From the NCBI RefSeq assembly GCF_014640255.1, contig NZ_BMGP01000004.1:248001-312000 (forward strand): 64,000 nt of DNA, written 5' to 3'. Below the pieces are notes generated by a model that worked only from the letters and a program-made list of their open reading frames with translations, had not been told where the DNA came from and did no database searches. Source of the DNA: Subtercola lobariae (GTDB lineage: Bacteria > Actinomycetota > Actinomycetes > Actinomycetales > Microbacteriaceae). Of the stretch, positions 38,613 through 47,875 are shown piece after piece. The translations under genes and the position numbers were made by a program. Every line of letters starts with the position of its first letter. Positions within the stretch are counted from its first letter, which is position 1.

Positions 38613-39647
38613 CTACAGCCCGAGCAGGGCCGCCTCGCGCTTGACCACCGGGGCGACCTCGGTCATGTAGAGATCGAGCGAGCCGAGCGTCATCTGCCAC
38701 GGCAGGTTGCCCACGTCGATCTGCGCGGTGAAACGGTCGACGTCGAGCAGTTCGACGCGGTGCATGATGGCGTCGATGACCTGCTGAGGGCTACCGACAG
38801 GTAGACCTTTTGCAATCCATGAGTCGTAGGCCTGACGCGGAAATCCGTCGGCGGCGAAGGCCATACCGCCGGCCTGAAAGTATCGCGAGTAATAGGGGTA
38901 GAAGTCGTCGCGAGCCTTCTGCGATGTCTTGCCCACGTAAAGGTGACCCCCTGTTGCCAGGCGCAGCTTCGATCGGTCGTGGCCGGCCTGCTCGGCGGCT
39001 CGGTAATACAGCTCGACTCGAGAGACGAACTGCTCGGGGCCCGCAAAGAACCCCATGGTCATCGGCAGTCCGAGCGATCCGGCCCGAACGGCCGAGGCGG
39101 GCGTGCCGCCGATGCCCACCCAAATGGGCAGCGGGTCTTGCAAGGGCCGCGGCGAGATCTCGACGCCGTTCAGCGGCGAACGGAATTGCCCGCGCCACGT
39201 CACGACTTTCTCGTCGCGAATCTGCAGCAGCAGCTTCAGCTTCTCGTCGAACAATGCGTCGTAGTCGGCGAGGTCGTAGCCGAACAATGGAAACGACTCG
39301 GTGAACGCCCCTCGCCCGGCGATGATCTCGGCGCGGCCGTCTGACACGTGGTCGAGCGTGGCGAACTGCTCGAAGACACGAACCGGGTCTTGGCTCGACA
39401 GCACGGTGACGCCGCTCGCCAGCCTGAGGTGCTTGGTGACGCCGGCGATGGTCGCCAGCACGATCTCGGGCGCCGACATACTGAAGTCTGAGCGGTGATG
39501 CTCGCCGAGCGTGATCACGTCGAGGCCGCCTTGGTCGGCGAGCTTCGCCAGTTCGACGATCTGGCCGAATCGCTCGTGCAGCGTCTCGGCCGATCCGCCG
39601 TTGGGGTTGGCGATCAGCTCACCGAATGAATAGATACCGAGTTCCAT
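38613..39647 (-). CDS. LLM class flavin-dependent oxidoreductase
   Basis: The 344-residue TIM-barrel protein is of the bacterial luciferase-like family. It starts MELGIYSFGELIANPNGG and has LDVITLGEHHRSDFSMSAPEIVLATIAGVTKHLRLASGVTVLSSQDPVRVFEQFATLDHVSDGRAEIIAGRGAF, typical of the group. It would use reduced FMN (or F420) to oxidise or reduce a small molecule. It follows the HxlR gene by 16 bp on the same strand, and AAGGG precedes the ATG, so the two form one operon. The HxlR regulator may sense its substrate, often a quinone or aldehyde in related pairs. Confidence 0.9.
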   Translation of the reverse strand: MELGIYSFGELIANPNGGSAETLHERFGQIVELAKLADQGGLDVITLGEHHRSDFSMSAPEIVLATIAGVTKHLRLASGVTVLSSQDPVRVFEQFATLDHVSDGRAEIIAGRGAFTESFPLFGYDLADYDALFDEKLKLLLQIRDEKVVTWRGQFRSPLNGVEISPRPLQDPLPIWVGIGGTPASAVRAGSLGLPMTMGFFAGPEQFVSRVELYYRAAEQAGHDRSKLRLATGGHLYVGKTSQKARDDFYPYYSRYFQAGGMAFAADGFPRQAYDSWIAKGLPVGSPQQVIDAIMHRVELLDVDRFTAQIDVGNLPWQMTLGSLDLYMTEVAPVVKREAALLGL

Positions 39648-39663
39648 CGGTTGCCCTTTTCTC

Positions 39664-40032
39664 TTAAGCCTTCTCTTGTGCCGTGGCAGGTTCGCCCGAT
39701 GGGGCGGTGCCACGTACGTTTTCGCCAGACCACTCCAAGCTCCACACCGCAACGGCGTCGAGAACCTCAGAGAGCTGCTGGCCGGTTTCGGTCAGCGCGT
39801 AACTCACTTCGATCGGCCGCTCGCTGCTCACGTCGCGGCGAACCACCTGCGCAACCTCGAGCTCTTTCAGCCGCTGCGAGAGCATGGCCGGCGTCACGTC
39901 GGGTATCGCGGTTCGCAGTTCAGAAAATCGAAGTGGATGCGCCAGCAGCCGGTCGATGATCACGCCATTCCAGCGGCGACCGATCAACTCGACGGCGGCA
40001 TGAAACGACGGGCACGCCCCTCGATCGACCAC
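39664..40032 (-). CDS. HxlR family winged-helix regulator
   Basis: From GTG 40032 the protein is 122 residues, with GAGGAG 6 bp upstream. It has the HxlR domain: CPSFHAAVELIGRRWNGVIIDRLLAHPLRFSELRTAIPDVTPAMLSQRLKELEVAQVVRRDV. The early Cys can act as a redox or aldehyde sensor in relatives. A longer reading from GTG 40083 is open, but a strong dyad (40047-40078) lies inside that stretch and suits an operator upstream of the shorter start. It is the first gene of the HxlR-LLM operon. Confidence 0.85.
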   Translation of the reverse strand: MVDRGACPSFHAAVELIGRRWNGVIIDRLLAHPLRFSELRTAIPDVTPAMLSQRLKELEVAQVVRRDVSSERPIEVSYALTETGQQLSEVLDAVAVWSLEWSGENVRGTAPSGEPATAQEKA

Positions 40033-40046
40033 GGTCAGCTCCTCAG

Positions 40047-40078
40047 TATGCAATTCATACGCGATATGAATACCATAC
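40047..40078. promoter_or_regulatory. Operator dyad upstream of hxlR
   Basis: The core ATTCATACGCGATATGAAT (40053-40071) has perfect 7-bp arms. GTATG (40047-40051) and CATAC (40074-40078) extend the symmetry. It is immediately upstream of the preferred HxlR start and about 210 bp from the divergent DUF1254 gene. The rest of that gap (40079-40286) shows no gene. Confidence 0.72.
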
Positions 40079-40286
40079 CTCACGAGGATCGGTCAGCGCG
40101 CCACCGGCCCCGAGCCCGATCTCGAGCTCGGGGCCGAGAACACCATCGAACCTGTATCCATCGGTTCCGATAACCTCGCAGTAAGGCAATCGGCGATCGC
40201 GATCGCCATCCACACGATCGTTGCCTCGGTCGTGCTCCCCCCGACTTTCCGTCACCCCGCTCTAGCTCCGTAGAAAGTAGGAAACC

Positions 40287-41678
40287 ATGCATAAGCGTTG
40301 GGCCGATCTTGTCAACGCACCCTTCGAGGGTGGCTACCCGACCCCCGAAGCGACGGAGCTTTTGCGTGAGGAAGCACTGTTTCAACGCGCAGTGCAACTG
40401 TATGACTGGGCGTTACCTGCGGTCGCATTGGAGTCGATGCGGGTTGCCTGCGAAACTGCTTTCGGCGGCGGGTCGAACACGATCGTCCGTTGGCGACGAA
40501 TTGGCCCCGAGACGCTCGCGGTCACGTCAAACCCTGACGTTAGTTACGCGTTCGTCTGGCTCGATCTGAAAACCGACGGGCCGACCGTGGTCGACGCCGC
40601 ACCGCAACTGCAAGGACTCATCGACGACGCCTGGCAGAGGCCCATCACCGACATCGGCGCGGCCGGCCCCGATCACGGTCAGGGCGGCAAGTTTCTCATA
40701 GTGCCGCCGGGCTACACCGAGCCGCTCCCTGAAGGGTATTTCGTCTGTCACAGCAAAACGTACCGCGTGTTCGTTTTTCTCCGCGGCTTCTTCACCGCCG
40801 ACAGCCCCGACGCGGGGCTTGCTCAGATCGATCAGACTCAGATCTACCCCCTGCATTCCAGCGAACAGGCAACGATGAACCTCGTCAACGGTGCCGGAAC
40901 ACCTCTGCCTGCGCTGCCAGCTACCGACGCGAGCTACTTCGACCGCCTCGCCGACATCATCGACTACGAGCCCGCCGAACGGGAAGCGTTCACCATGCGC
41001 GGCTTCGCGGCCTCCCTCGGCATCATCCAGGGCATCCCATTCACCCCCGATGCTAACCGCCGGGAACTGCTCGATACGGCAGCCAGGGTGGGTGACAAAA
41101 TCGGTGCTGCGGTGTCTTTCGGCCCGAGCGATGACATTCGGGTGTGGCCTGAGCGTCGATGGACATCTAACATGGTGCCCGGCCCTCACGTCACCTCAGA
41201 CCCGGAGTTCAACGCGGCGACGTACCAAGACTTCGACGGAATGCTCACCTTCTTCTACTCCGCCTTCTCGACTTCGAACGCAATGTTCCTGGCGATGCCA
41301 GGTAAGGGCTCTCAATACGCGGGCTGCTTCTTCGACGCCAACGGTGACCGGCTTCTCGGGCAGACGACCTACACGCTCCACATTCCGGCTGACGTGCCGG
41401 TAGCGAACTATTGGAGCCTTGTGCTTTACGACGCAGAAACACGCTGCCTCATTGACACTGGCGCCGCCCTGCCGTCGATTGCATCCAACTCCGCCCTGAA
41501 ATTGAATTCGGATGGATCGGCTGACTTGCACTTCGGCCCCACGCCGCCCGAGGGCGAGCCGAACTGGATTCAAACCGTCGCTGGGCGCGGTTACCTAGCG
41601 GCCCTCCGACTCTACGGACCCACACAAGAATTCTTTGACCGCCACTGGACCCCCGGAGACATCACCCCCCAGCCCTGA
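40287..41678 (+). CDS. DUF1254/DUF1214 domain protein
   Basis: The 463-residue protein has an N-terminal DUF1254 domain (about 30-170: LFQRAVQLYDWALPAVALESMR and FLIVPPGYTEPLPEGYFVCHSKTYRVFVFLRGF). The C-terminal DUF1214 domain (about 330-455) carries DGRY-like blocks: TLHIPADVPVANYWSLVLYDAETRCLID and GEPNWIQTVAGRGYLAALRLYGPTQEFFD. No signal peptide is evident, though many relatives are exported. The function of this family is not known; it often accompanies sulfatases or dehydrogenases. It converges with the arylsulfatase, which suggests a related role. Confidence 0.87.
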   Translation: MHKRWADLVNAPFEGGYPTPEATELLREEALFQRAVQLYDWALPAVALESMRVACETAFGGGSNTIVRWRRIGPETLAVTSNPDVSYAFVWLDLKTDGPTVVDAAPQLQGLIDDAWQRPITDIGAAGPDHGQGGKFLIVPPGYTEPLPEGYFVCHSKTYRVFVFLRGFFTADSPDAGLAQIDQTQIYPLHSSEQATMNLVNGAGTPLPALPATDASYFDRLADIIDYEPAEREAFTMRGFAASLGIIQGIPFTPDANRRELLDTAARVGDKIGAAVSFGPSDDIRVWPERRWTSNMVPGPHVTSDPEFNAATYQDFDGMLTFFYSAFSTSNAMFLAMPGKGSQYAGCFFDANGDRLLGQTTYTLHIPADVPVANYWSLVLYDAETRCLIDTGAALPSIASNSALKLNSDGSADLHFGPTPPEGEPNWIQTVAGRGYLAALRLYGPTQEFFDRHWTPGDITPQP

Positions 41679-41700
41679 TCGCGTCGAACGCGATGGGGCT
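41671..41700. terminator. Hairpin between DUF1254 gene and arylsulfatase
   Basis: ATCGCG (41678-41683) and CGCGAT (41689-41694) pair around TCGAA. AGCCC (41671-41675) and GGGCT (41696-41700) extend the stem past a small internal loop. It overlaps the DUF1254 stop codon and lies between convergent genes. No T run is present. Confidence 0.5.
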
Positions 41701-41722
41701 CTGTGCTTCGAGGGAATGCGAG

Positions 41723-44077
41723 TCAGTCGCGCATGGCTTCTTCGTAGCCGTTTTGTACGTGCGAAGCAGCGTGAGCGGCAGCGGTTGTGTCGTCTTGAGG
41801 GTGCAGGTCGATGGTGACGGTGTTGATGCTGCCGGGGAAGATGAACGGTACGTCGTAGTCGAGGTTCACGGGTGTGCCGGTGTCTTGGCCTATGTCGAAG
41901 GTTTCGACGCTCATGGTGAACCGGTTACCGACGGTGTGCTCGATGCGGCCGGTCGCGACCTGCTCGCCGTTCGCGGTGAGGGTCGCGTTTCCGCCTTTCC
42001 CAAGCCCTCCACCGTCGTAAACGAAGTCGAAGGCGATCGTGTGAGTGCCTGCGGCCAGCGGCGTGCTGCCGACGAGATGGGTGTGCTCGACGTTACCGAA
42101 GTTGTAGTGGAAGATCGGTTTGCCGTCTTGCAGGTACAGTGCCCAACCGTTGAACAGGCCGCCGAGGGTTGCGATCATGCCGGAGGCGTCGCCGGTGTCG
42201 ATGCTGATGTCAGCGGTGAGCCGCCAGGACTTGTTTTTCATGTCTGGGGCGACGCCTTCGGGAATGCGTTTGCTTGATCCGTAGAACGTGAATGAGGTGC
42301 GGTCACCAGACAAGCTCGGGCGTTGCTTCGGGTTCAGGCGCAATACTCGGTCATTGTCGAGGGGCAGAACGTTGTATTTACGCGCCTCTTCGTAGAACAG
42401 GGCTTTCAGTTCGGCAAGTTTCTCGGGTTGTTCGGCGGCGAGATTTTTCGCTTCGCTGAAGTCGACGGCGACGTGATAGAGCTCCCAGGTGTACCCGTCG
42501 ATGACGTCGAGTTTGGGAATTATGGATGACCATGGCGGGCCTGCCGGGGTGGTACCCGCAATCCAGCCGTCGTGGTAGATCGCACGGTTGCCGAAGAGCT
42601 CGAAGTACTGGGTGCGTCTGACAGACTCGGCGTCTGCGTTGTCGAAGGTGTATGCCATCGACACGCCCTCCATTGGGCGTTGCGGTACACCGTTCACCTC
42701 GTCGGGTTCGGCGATGCCGAGCAGGTCGAGAATCGTGGGGGTGACGTCAATGACGTGGTGCCATTGCTGGCGCAGTTGCCCATGCCCGGCGAGTTTGTCG
42801 GGCCAGGAGATGACCATGCCGTTGCGGGTGCCGCCGTAGTGCGAGGCGATCTGCTTGGTCCACTGAAAGGGGGTGTCCATCGCGTGCGCCCACCCGACCG
42901 GGTAGTGGTTGTAGGTTTTCCAGGTGCCGAGGTCATCGATGTGCGGCAGCATCTGTTCAGCGGTGAGCACGACACCATTCATGGCCGACTCGAGATTGAT
43001 GGCACCCTCGACTTGGCCTTCAGCGCTGGCTCCGTTGTCGCCGATGATGTAAATCACGAGAGTGTTGTCGGTTTGGCCGACCTGGTCGATTGCGTCGAGC
43101 ACCCGGCCGACGTTGAAGTCGGTTTGTTCCAAGTACCCGGCGTAGATTTCCATCATCCGCACGTACAACGTCTTCTGATGCTCAGTCAGGGAATCCCAGG
43201 CCGGAATGCCTTCGGATCTTACGGTGAGTTCGGTGTCTTGCGGCACGATACCGAGGGCTTTTTGCCGGGCGAGGGTCTGTTCGCGCAGCACGTCCCAGCC
43301 CATGTCGAACGCGCCGGCGTACTTCTTCACCCACTCTGCTCGCGGATGGTGCGGGGCATGCGTTGCACCGGGTGCGTAGTAGACGAAGAAAGGTTTGTCG
43401 GGGGCGACGGATTTCTGCATCCGTATGTACGACACGGCCTGGTCGGCGAGGTCGTAGTCGAGGTTGTAGTGCGGGTTGCCGACGGAAGGTTCGATGGGCT
43501 GTGTGCCATCGAATACGTTAGGCCGCCACTGGTTCATGTCGCCGCCGATGAAGCCGTAGAACTTCTCAAACCCCAACCCGCTGGGCCACCGGTCGAACGG
43601 GCCGGCCTGGCTGGTTTCCCAGTCGGGCACGTTGTGGTTCTTGCCGAACCAGGCGGTGTTCCAGCCGTGCTGCCGAAGGATCTCTCCGATGCCTGCCGTG
43701 TCTTTGCCGAACAGCGAGTCGTAACCGGGGTAGCCGGTGGCCATCTCCATGATCTGACCGGTGTGCACCGAGTGATGATTACGCCCAGACAGCAGAGCCG
43801 CTCGGGTAGGCGAGCACATGGCGGTCGTGTGGAACGTATTGAATTTCGTGCCCTGCCCGGCGACCCGATCGACGGTCGGAGTGTTGATCGGTCCGCCGAA
43901 TGAAGACGACGCCCCGAAACCCACGTCGTCGAGCAAGATCAACACGACATTCGGAGCACCCGCGGGAGGTGCGGCTTGCGGAGTGAACGCCGGGCTGGAA
44001 TCTGCAGCCCGCTCGCCGATGCGGCCGCTGAACGGCGGGATCGGCTCGGGCAGAGTGGTAGCCAAGTTTTCCGTCAT
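41723..44077 (-). CDS. Arylsulfatase with C-terminal beta-sandwich extension
   Basis: The 784-residue enzyme cleaves sulfate esters. It has the metal aspartates in NVVLILLDDVGFG (Asp50, Asp51) and the formylglycine signature Cys88-Ser-Pro-Thr-Arg92, followed by LLSGRNHHSVHTG. Downstream blocks include GATHAPHHPRAEWVKKYAG and IGDNGASAEG. After the sulfatase core (to about 560) an extra domain of about 210 residues reads as beta-strand-rich and lectin-like, as in the 750-790-residue AtsA-type actinobacterial sulfatases. No signal peptide is visible; the formylglycine-generating enzyme is not in the window. Confidence 0.93.
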   Translation of the reverse strand: MTENLATTLPEPIPPFSGRIGERAADSSPAFTPQAAPPAGAPNVVLILLDDVGFGASSSFGGPINTPTVDRVAGQGTKFNTFHTTAMCSPTRAALLSGRNHHSVHTGQIMEMATGYPGYDSLFGKDTAGIGEILRQHGWNTAWFGKNHNVPDWETSQAGPFDRWPSGLGFEKFYGFIGGDMNQWRPNVFDGTQPIEPSVGNPHYNLDYDLADQAVSYIRMQKSVAPDKPFFVYYAPGATHAPHHPRAEWVKKYAGAFDMGWDVLREQTLARQKALGIVPQDTELTVRSEGIPAWDSLTEHQKTLYVRMMEIYAGYLEQTDFNVGRVLDAIDQVGQTDNTLVIYIIGDNGASAEGQVEGAINLESAMNGVVLTAEQMLPHIDDLGTWKTYNHYPVGWAHAMDTPFQWTKQIASHYGGTRNGMVISWPDKLAGHGQLRQQWHHVIDVTPTILDLLGIAEPDEVNGVPQRPMEGVSMAYTFDNADAESVRRTQYFELFGNRAIYHDGWIAGTTPAGPPWSSIIPKLDVIDGYTWELYHVAVDFSEAKNLAAEQPEKLAELKALFYEEARKYNVLPLDNDRVLRLNPKQRPSLSGDRTSFTFYGSSKRIPEGVAPDMKNKSWRLTADISIDTGDASGMIATLGGLFNGWALYLQDGKPIFHYNFGNVEHTHLVGSTPLAAGTHTIAFDFVYDGGGLGKGGNATLTANGEQVATGRIEHTVGNRFTMSVETFDIGQDTGTPVNLDYDVPFIFPGSINTVTIDLHPQDDTTAAAHAASHVQNGYEEAMRD

Positions 44078-44283
44078 GAAATCACGCTCTTTCCGCTATC
44101 CGTCACTGGGCCCCGCGTTCCGCGTTCGTCGCAGTTGATGGTTTCACTGTAATGCGCAGCAGACCCTTGCGAGTCGGTTCGTGGGTCGCTGACAGACGGG
44201 CACCAGCCGCGGTGCCATCGATCCACCGCTCGAGCCGGCGCAGGTTTCGAGCACGGTGTCGTGTTACCGACTACCGTTTGACT

Positions 44284-46098
44284 ATGACCACCGACACGAA
44301 TACCCAGGTCGAGGCAGTTTCTGCCGACGCTGAAACCAGCTTTACCGACCTCGGGCTGAGCGACGCGGTCCTGAAGGCCGTGCGTGATGTCGGCTACGAG
44401 ACCCCCTCTGCTATTCAGGCCGCCACGATTCCTCCGCTTCTCGCGGGGCGCGACGTGGTGGGCCTTGCCCAAACCGGAACCGGCAAGACCGCCGCGTTCG
44501 CCCTGCCGATTCTCTCGCGCCTCGACGTTTCACAGAAGAAGCCGCAAGCGCTCGTGCTCTCCCCCACCCGCGAGCTCGCCCTGCAGGTGTGCGAGGCGTT
44601 CGAGCAGTACGCCTCACACTTGCGCGGCGTCCACGTGCTGCCCGTGTACGGCGGCCAGGCTTACGGCGTTCAGCTCTCGGCCCTTCGCCGCGGAGTTCAT
44701 GTCGTTGTCGGCACGCCCGGCCGCATCATGGATCACCTCGCGAAAGGCACCCTCGACCTCTCTGAACTGAAGTATCTCGTGCTCGACGAGGCCGACGAGA
44801 TGCTCAAGATGGGTTTCGCCGAAGACGTCGAAACGATTCTGGCCGACACCCCCGATGACAAGCAGGTGGCCCTCTTCTCGGCCACGATGCCTGCCGCCAT
44901 CCGTCGCATTGCGAAGCAGTACCTCAACGACGCCGAAGAGATCACGGTCAAGAACAAGACCACTACCTCGGCGAACACCACCCAGCGCTACCTGATGGTG
45001 TCGTACCCGCAGAAAGTGGATGCTCTCACCCGCATTCTCGAAGTCGAGAACTTCGAGGGCATGATCGTCTTCGTGCGCACTAAGAGCGAAACCGAGGTGC
45101 TGGCCGAAAAGCTTCGGGCTCGCGGATACTCGGCGGCGGCCATCTCGGGCGACGTCGCCCAGGCGCAGCGCGAGCGAACGGTCAACCAGCTGAAGTCGGG
45201 CAAGCTCGACATTCTGGTGGCGACCGATGTCGCCGCCCGCGGACTCGACGTCGACCGCATCAGCCACGTGGTGAACTACGACATTCCCATCGACACCGAG
45301 TCGTATGTGCACCGCATCGGCCGCACCGGGCGCGCGGGCCGAAGCGGCGCCGCCATCAGCTTCGTCACCCCGCGCGAACGCCGACTGCTCGGCGCCATCG
45401 AGAAGGCGACGCGCCAGCCGCTCACCGAGATGAAGCTGCCCACGGCCGAAGACGTGAACGTTACCCGCCTGGCCCGCTTCGACGAAGCAATCACCTCGGC
45501 CCTCGAACAGCACGACCGCATTGCGGCCTTTCGCGACATCGTGGGCCACTACGTCGAGCACCACGACGTGCTCGAGGCTGACGTCGCGGCGGCTCTGGCC
45601 GTGGTGGCGCAGGGCGACACCCCGCTCTTGCTGACGGCCGACGACACCAGGGCCGCGCGGTTCGACCGCGCCGACCGAGGCGACCGCGGCGACCGCGGCG
45701 CGCGAGATGATCGAGGGCGCCGCGATGACCGCGACTCCCGAGGCGACCGAGGCGGTAGGCCCGAGCGCGGCGATCGCGACGCCCGAGGCGGCTCGGATGC
45801 CCGCTCAGACCGCGCCGAACGGCGCCCCCGAACATCCCAGCCCCTTGCCGCCTATCGCATCGAGGTGGGTAAGCGACAGAAGGTGGAGCCGCGCCAGATC
45901 GTCGGAGCCCTCGCGAACGAGGGCGGTCTCAGCCGCGAAGACTTCGGCCACATCGAGATTCGCCCCGACTTCTCGCTGGTGGAACTGCCCGCGAACCTGT
46001 CGGGTGACGTGCTCGACCGCCTGCGAAACACCCGCATCAGCGGCAAGCTGATCGAGATCGCACCCGACCGACCGGCGCGCAAACCGCGCCACAAGTGA
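44284..46098 (+). CDS. deaD: DEAD-box ATP-dependent RNA helicase (DeaD/CsdA-like)
   Basis: The 604-residue helicase unwinds structured RNA, for example during ribosome assembly or cold growth. It shows the Q motif (Gln45 in PSAIQAATIP), Walker A AQTGTGKT at 62-69, PTRELA, GG and TPGR, DEAD at 168-171, SAT, and HRIGRTGRAGR in domain 2. A linker of RGD repeats rich in Asp and Arg follows (about 455-520), then a DbpA-type RNA-binding domain (about 525-598: YRIEVGKRQKVEPRQIVGALANEGGL). The ATG at 44284 begins the conserved region. A 34-bp-stem hairpin follows the stop by 5 bp. The 206-bp gap before it (44078-44283) shows no gene. Confidence 0.95.
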   Translation: MTTDTNTQVEAVSADAETSFTDLGLSDAVLKAVRDVGYETPSAIQAATIPPLLAGRDVVGLAQTGTGKTAAFALPILSRLDVSQKKPQALVLSPTRELALQVCEAFEQYASHLRGVHVLPVYGGQAYGVQLSALRRGVHVVVGTPGRIMDHLAKGTLDLSELKYLVLDEADEMLKMGFAEDVETILADTPDDKQVALFSATMPAAIRRIAKQYLNDAEEITVKNKTTTSANTTQRYLMVSYPQKVDALTRILEVENFEGMIVFVRTKSETEVLAEKLRARGYSAAAISGDVAQAQRERTVNQLKSGKLDILVATDVAARGLDVDRISHVVNYDIPIDTESYVHRIGRTGRAGRSGAAISFVTPRERRLLGAIEKATRQPLTEMKLPTAEDVNVTRLARFDEAITSALEQHDRIAAFRDIVGHYVEHHDVLEADVAAALAVVAQGDTPLLLTADDTRAARFDRADRGDRGDRGARDDRGRRDDRDSRGDRGGRPERGDRDARGGSDARSDRAERRPRTSQPLAAYRIEVGKRQKVEPRQIVGALANEGGLSREDFGHIEIRPDFSLVELPANLSGDVLDRLRNTRISGKLIEIAPDRPARKPRHK

Positions 46099-46103
46099 CG
46101 CTA

Positions 46104-46177
46104 CGCCTGAATCGAGAGGTCGAAATTTCTCCTAAGACCTGTCTTTTGGGAGAGATTTTGACCTCTCGATTCAGGCG
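46104..46177 (+). terminator. 34-bp-stem hairpin after the helicase gene
   Basis: CGCCTGAATCGAGAGGTC (46104-46121) pairs perfectly with 46160-46177. The stem continues to 46137/46144 with only G-U wobbles (46122:46159, 46127:46154, 46133:46148, 46136:46145), leaving a 6-nt loop. All four wobbles are stable only in plus-strand RNA. It lies between convergent genes and overlaps the last 7 bp of the Pr6Pr gene. Confidence 0.85.
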
Positions 46178-46980
46178 CGCGGGCGGTGGGCGAGGGCGGG
46201 GGCGTCGGGGGCGGGGTGCACGAGAGCGGGGAGGCGTTTGTCGAGCAGGGTGAGGGCGATTGTAATGATCACGCCGATCAGCAGCACGACCGCGCAGTTG
46301 CGCACCGAATCGGCGAACCCGATGGTCGTGACGTCGAGAAACGGGTAGGGGTACCAGCCGGTGACGGCGCCGTGCACGAAGGTGTAAACGATCCAGAGCA
46401 CCGGCCAGATGAAGGCCGCGAGCGCAAACCGCCAGCCCATGCGTGGGCGCGGGCCGAAGATCAGCCAGCCGATCAGCGTGGCCCACGGTGAAATGTAGTG
46501 AAAACCGATGGTCGCAGCCAGTGCCCAGCCCACCGGATGCACGAGCGGAGCCAGAATCGTCTCGTACACCAGCCCCGTGATGATGATTCCGAGCATCGCG
46601 TCAATGCGCAGAACCCGCCAGACGGGCCCGTCCTTTTGAATGTTTAGAGCGAGCACAATCGACGTGCCGAGCACGAAGAGGTTGCTCTGAATGGTGAAGT
46701 AGCTGAACAGCCGAACGAGGCGGGTGCCAAGCGTCTGAGCTCCCACCGCGGTCGTCGAATTGACGTCTTGGCCGCCGATGAAAATGAGGGTGAGCTGAAT
46801 GATGAGCGACACCGCCACGACCACGGCGATGGCCCCGAACCAGATGCGCGCGGCACGAGCGGCGCTGGTGCCGGATGCACTGGTGCCGGATGCACGGCTT
46901 GCCGCCTGACCCACCGTAGCGTCGGCCGCCCCTGCCGAAACTCCCTGCGTCACCGATGCTGCCTCAGACGATGGCTCCAT
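46171..46980 (-). CDS. Pr6Pr family integral membrane protein
   Basis: The 269-residue protein has a disordered Ala/Ser-rich N-terminus (about 1-42, with a duplicated SGTSASGTSA) and six predicted helices. Family-typical blocks are RLFSYFTIQSNLFVLGTSIVLAL, HPVGWALAATIGFHYISPWATLIGWLIFGPRPRM and the helix 5-6 segment WIVYTFVHGAVTGWYPYPFLDV. The family is common in actinobacteria and its function is not established. GGGAG precedes ATG 46980. The stop lies inside the arm of the long hairpin that follows the convergent helicase gene. Confidence 0.87.
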   Translation of the reverse strand: MEPSSEAASVTQGVSAGAADATVGQAASRASGTSASGTSAARAARIWFGAIAVVVAVSLIIQLTLIFIGGQDVNSTTAVGAQTLGTRLVRLFSYFTIQSNLFVLGTSIVLALNIQKDGPVWRVLRIDAMLGIIITGLVYETILAPLVHPVGWALAATIGFHYISPWATLIGWLIFGPRPRMGWRFALAAFIWPVLWIVYTFVHGAVTGWYPYPFLDVTTIGFADSVRNCAVVLLIGVIITIALTLLDKRLPALVHPAPDAPALAHRPRA

Positions 46981-47051
46981 TGCTCGACACTCCCCCACGC
47001 TCGCGACGGCACCATGCTACAGGGTCGCCCGCGCGACGTGTCGGCGACGGG

Positions 47052-47720
47052 TCAGCTTTGCGTGGCCAGAAAGTCGCGCATCACACCGAAGGCGGCCTGG
47101 CGGTCACGAGCGGCGAATGCGTCGGTCATTCTCACGTACATGGCGAACTGTGTGCGAAATTCGGCGTCGCTGAACGAAATGGTGCCCCGCGGCACAGAGT
47201 GTTCGTCGAGAATCTCGAGCAGGCTGATGAAGATCGTGCGCAGCAGAGCGTTCGGCGAGATCTGGGCGATGCGCACCTGAAACCGCCAGAGCCCGTGTCC
47301 GAATGCGGCGGTGTCGTTTCGCTCCGTCGCCAGGTGAAGCTCGTCGATGAGCGCCCGAAGGTCGGCGATGTCGGCCGATGATGAGTGTTCGAGCGCATCG
47401 CCGATGATCAGCGGGTCGAGTGCATTGCGCATGCGCAGCGCGTCGGCGACGGTACTTGCATCGCCTTCGAGGCCGAGCATGAGGTTGCCCATGCGAACGA
47501 ACGACGAGGTCGGGGCCGCAAAGATTCCGCCGCCGGGGCCACGGCGAAGTGTTACGACACCTCGCGCCTCGGCGACCTTGAGCGCCTCGTTGAACGTTCC
47601 GACCGAGACGGCCGCGAGTTCGCGCAACTCGTCTTTGCTGCCCAGACGTTCGCCGTCTTCGGCTGCCGCCGCGAGTTTCTGGAGGGCTGCTGCCGCCTCT
47701 TCAGCACGATTTGCCGGCAT
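47052..47720 (-). CDS. GntR/FadR family regulator with FCD domain
   Basis: The 222-residue protein has a short winged helix (about 10-65: LGSKDELRELAAVSVGTFNEALKVAEARGVVTLRRGPGGGIFAA) and an FCD effector domain (about 85-220, ALRMRNALDPLIIGDALEHS). CAGGAG lies just before ATG 47720; the ORF upstream of it is non-conserved. It diverges from the amidohydrolase gene across 155 bp and is probably its regulator, with an organic acid or amide-derived ligand. Confidence 0.9.
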   Translation of the reverse strand: MPANRAEEAAAALQKLAAAAEDGERLGSKDELRELAAVSVGTFNEALKVAEARGVVTLRRGPGGGIFAAPTSSFVRMGNLMLGLEGDASTVADALRMRNALDPLIIGDALEHSSSADIADLRALIDELHLATERNDTAAFGHGLWRFQVRIAQISPNALLRTIFISLLEILDEHSVPRGTISFSDAEFRTQFAMYVRMTDAFAARDRQAAFGVMRDFLATQS

Positions 47721-47875
47721 CACATCTCCTGATTCAACGTGGGCGTATGAAGCGGTAGTTTCTTGCTCGTTAAGAGCGTACCTACTCTGTCGATTCCCGC
47801 CCGCATCGGCTAGTTTTGTGACCGCAACGATGCACAGGCTGTTGACCGCAGCTGACGAACATTTTTGGACGTGAT

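Noticed and set aside
42572-43903. Plus-strand ORF of 443 codons over the arylsulfatase
   Set aside because: It is the mirror of the sulfatase frame with CSPTR and metal motifs; no domain in the plus-strand product.
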